Under the pieces are notes generated by a model, which worked only from the letters and a program-made list of their open reading frames with translations, searched no databases and was not told the origin of the DNA. The position numbers and the translations under genes are program-made. 7,146 bases of DNA from Bacteroidales bacterium. Its GTDB lineage: Bacteria > Bacteroidota > Bacteroidia > Bacteroidales > Muribaculaceae. This document shows, piece after piece, positions 5,299 through 7,146 of the stretch. Positions within the stretch are counted from its first letter, which is position 1. The number at the start of each line of letters is the position of its first letter. The stretch spans positions 1 through 7,146 of the forward strand of contig CAAFXX010000314.1 of assembly GCA_900767075.1 (NCBI GenBank). The letters run 5' to 3'.

Positions 5299-7146
5299 AT
5301 GAAACAATTTACACGATATACGCTGTCAGTCTCCATATTGACCGCGATGCTTATGTTCTTTGCGGCGGCTCCGGCTGCGGCACTTCCGGTCGACCATTAC
5401 GCAGCCAATTCAGTGCTTGCGGAAGGCCGCTGGGTCAAGTTGAAAGTGCCGTCGACCGGCGTGCATTATTTAAGCAACACCCTTTTGAGACGCATGGGAT
5501 TCAACAATCCCGAGAAAGTCAGCGTATACGGCACGGGCGGCGGCATGGTGCCCGAGGCACTCAGTGCGTCAATGGCTGACGACCTTCCGAAGGTTCCGGT
5601 TCTGGTAACCTCCGGAGGCATTCTCTTTTTCGGACGTGACCATTTCACATGGGAGCAAAACACATCCAGAAGCACCCGGAACCTCCGCCCCTACATACAC
5701 ACTATCAATCCCTACAGCAACGACAGCTATTATTTCCTCACCGACCGCGAGAGCGCATCTGAGATTGTTAAGGAACCCGCCGCCGACTGCTCCGGATTGC
5801 CTGAAATAACGGTTTTCAAAGACCGCATCGTCTATGAGAAAGACCTTGCCGCCCCCGATGAGACAGGACGCCTCATGCTCGGAGAGGATTTTCGCACAAG
5901 ACGCACACAGACTTTCAATTTCAAACTTCCCGGCAACATCGGTGACGCAAGCGTAAACGTAGCGTTCGGAGCCAAAGTCACCAGTGGCGATTCTTATATA
6001 TATGTTTCCGCCAACGGCACCAAGCTGCCTGAAGACAACACAAACAAAATCGAACGTTGTAACGGCGAGTATTTTATCGCCACCACAAATGTCCTTCGCC
6101 CTGTTTCGGATGTAGGAGAGAATCTCGCATTGGGAATAGAGTATTCTCAAACCGGCGGGGCTCTCTTCACCGCCAGACTTGATTATATCGAGGTGTTTTA
6201 CCGTCGTGCATTGTCGCTCGACAACGGCAGCCTTCATTTTTCTGTAAACCCCGATACCCGCTCTGCAGTAAGGATCAGCGGAGCCACGGATGAAACTGTC
6301 GTATGGGACGTGACTAATCCTGCCAAGCCAAAGCAGGTGTCATTTACGTTCAACGGCACGACGGCTGTATTCCCGACATCTTCCGGCTATGCCGAATATG
6401 TGGCTCTAAACCCGAGTAAGGTATCGGCTTCCAACGCCTCGGAATATACCTATCAGACTGTCGCCAATCAGGATATCCACGGCATGGAGACCCCGGATAT
6501 GGTGATTATATCTCTGCCCGAATATCTCTCGGGTGCAAACAGAATAGCCGCGCTTCATGAATCAGTCGACAGCATGAAGGTTGTTGTCCTTACGCCCGAT
6601 GTCATATATAACGAATTTTCCGGTGGCTCGGCTGACGTCAGCGCCTTCCGCAAACTGCTGAAAATGTGGTACGACCGACCCGGGGAACGTAAGATCGGAT
6701 ACTGCCTGCTTCTCGGTCGCCCGTCGTTCGACAATAAGAACGTCACCTCCGAGCAGAAAGATATGGGATATAACCCGTTGCTGATATGGCAGTCTCCCAC
6801 AGGGACCACCGAGACATCGTCGTTTTCATCAGACGCTTATATAGCCATGCTCGACGATTGCGAGCCCGGTCAATTAAGAATGAACGCCGCACTGCAACGC
6901 GTGGCGGTGGGTCGCATACCGGTGAAATCCGCGTCGGAAGCTGAAATCGCCGCGGCAAAGCTCGAAAAATATTTATTGTCGCCGACTCTCGGTCCGTGGC
7001 GCAACCGTGTCATGCTTATAGCAGATGACGGCGATTCTTCCCAGCATTTTACCCAAACCCAAAACGTATATAACAATCTTATCAGCGAAGGGAGCGGAGC
7101 TTCGTTTTTCTACGACCGGTTGTATCTCGATTCTTATAACCTCGAG
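5299..7146 (+). CDS. porU: Type IX secretion system sortase PorU, C25 peptidase family (3' end outside the window)
   Basis: The frame is open from 5299 to the right edge (616 residues, no stop). PorU is the outer-membrane-associated cysteine protease of the type IX system: it removes the C-terminal signal of cargo proteins and attaches them to surface lipopolysaccharide, working with PorV. Residues 1-28 form a signal peptide (KQFTRY, a hydrophobic core, then an AAA cleavage site), so the protein crosses the inner membrane by Sec. PorU-type N-terminal sequence follows: SVLAEGRWVKLKV ... GFNNPEKVSVYGTGGG ... VPE (about 38-86). The C25 domain starts near residue 400 (PDMVIISLPEYL), with VGRIPV (537-542) and WRNRVMLIADDGD (567-579). 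The catalytic His and Cys of gingipain-like enzymes lie further on and are not visible, so activity cannot be judged. P. gingivalis PorU is about 1,160 residues, so roughly half the protein is present. The start fits the signal peptide well. Confidence 0.9.
   Translation, partial: MKQFTRYTLSVSILTAMLMFFAAAPAAALPVDHYAANSVLAEGRWVKLKVPSTGVHYLSNTLLRRMGFNNPEKVSVYGTGGGMVPEALSASMADDLPKVPVLVTSGGILFFGRDHFTWEQNTSRSTRNLRPYIHTINPYSNDSYYFLTDRESASEIVKEPAADCSGLPEITVFKDRIVYEKDLAAPDETGRLMLGEDFRTRRTQTFNFKLPGNIGDASVNVAFGAKVTSGDSYIYVSANGTKLPEDNTNKIERCNGEYFIATTNVLRPVSDVGENLALGIEYSQTGGALFTARLDYIEVFYRRALSLDNGSLHFSVNPDTRSAVRISGATDETVVWDVTNPAKPKQVSFTFNGTTAVFPTSSGYAEYVALNPSKVSASNASEYTYQTVANQDIHGMETPDMVIISLPEYLSGANRIAALHESVDSMKVVVLTPDVIYNEFSGGSADVSAFRKLLKMWYDRPGERKIGYCLLLGRPSFDNKNVTSEQKDMGYNPLLIWQSPTGTTETSSFSSDAYIAMLDDCEPGQLRMNAALQRVAVGRIPVKSASEAEIAAAKLEKYLLSPTLGPWRNRVMLIADDGDSSQHFTQTQNVYNNLISEGSGASFFYDRLYLDSYNLE

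Noticed and set aside
5569..6237. 222-codon open frame on the - strand
   Set aside because: It lies wholly inside porU, whose frame is continuous with a signal peptide and family motifs. The antisense translation shows no recognisable domain, and porU explains the stretch.

Overview
The window looks like a chromosomal housekeeping segment from a member of the Bacteroidota, order Bacteroidales. The grounds are a Bacteroidales-style SecA C-terminus, a sufC-sufD-sufS iron-sulfur cluster operon, a PorU-type C25 peptidase of the type IX secretion system (known only from this phylum), no Shine-Dalgarno sequence before any gene, and promoter candidates of the TTTG / TAnnTTTG type. The fairly high GC content and the gene content would fit a Muribaculaceae-like gut bacterium, but that narrower placement is a guess. 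All genes are on the + strand.

Layout: positions 1-914 hold the 3' end of secA, the ATPase motor of the Sec translocon. A 133-base gap follows, containing a striking 21-bp hairpin. Positions 1048-4404 hold sufC, sufD and sufS, tightly packed (a 4-base overlap, then a 16-base gap). They encode the ABC ATPase, the scaffold subunit and the cysteine desulfurase of the SUF pathway. SufB, the essential partner that usually lies just before sufC, is not here; secA is the upstream neighbour instead. Thirty-three bases after sufS, at 4438-5187, is a membrane-anchored GH25 (lysozyme-type) hydrolase, probably read through from the suf genes. A 111-base gap (5188-5298) with a good promoter candidate leads into porU (5299 to the right edge, incomplete), which encodes the surface sortase that releases and attaches type IX cargo proteins.

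Two functional themes meet here: iron-sulfur cluster assembly (sufCDS) and export to the envelope and cell surface (secA at one end, porU at the other; PorU itself should cross the inner membrane through the Sec system). No mobile element, tRNA, rRNA or CRISPR array was seen. The coding content is conventional. The less explained signals are in the two intergenic gaps: the long hairpin whose three non-Watson-Crick positions are all G-U pairs on the + strand RNA, an 11-base word shared by both gaps, and a 17-codon leader ORF ending one base before the porU start codon.
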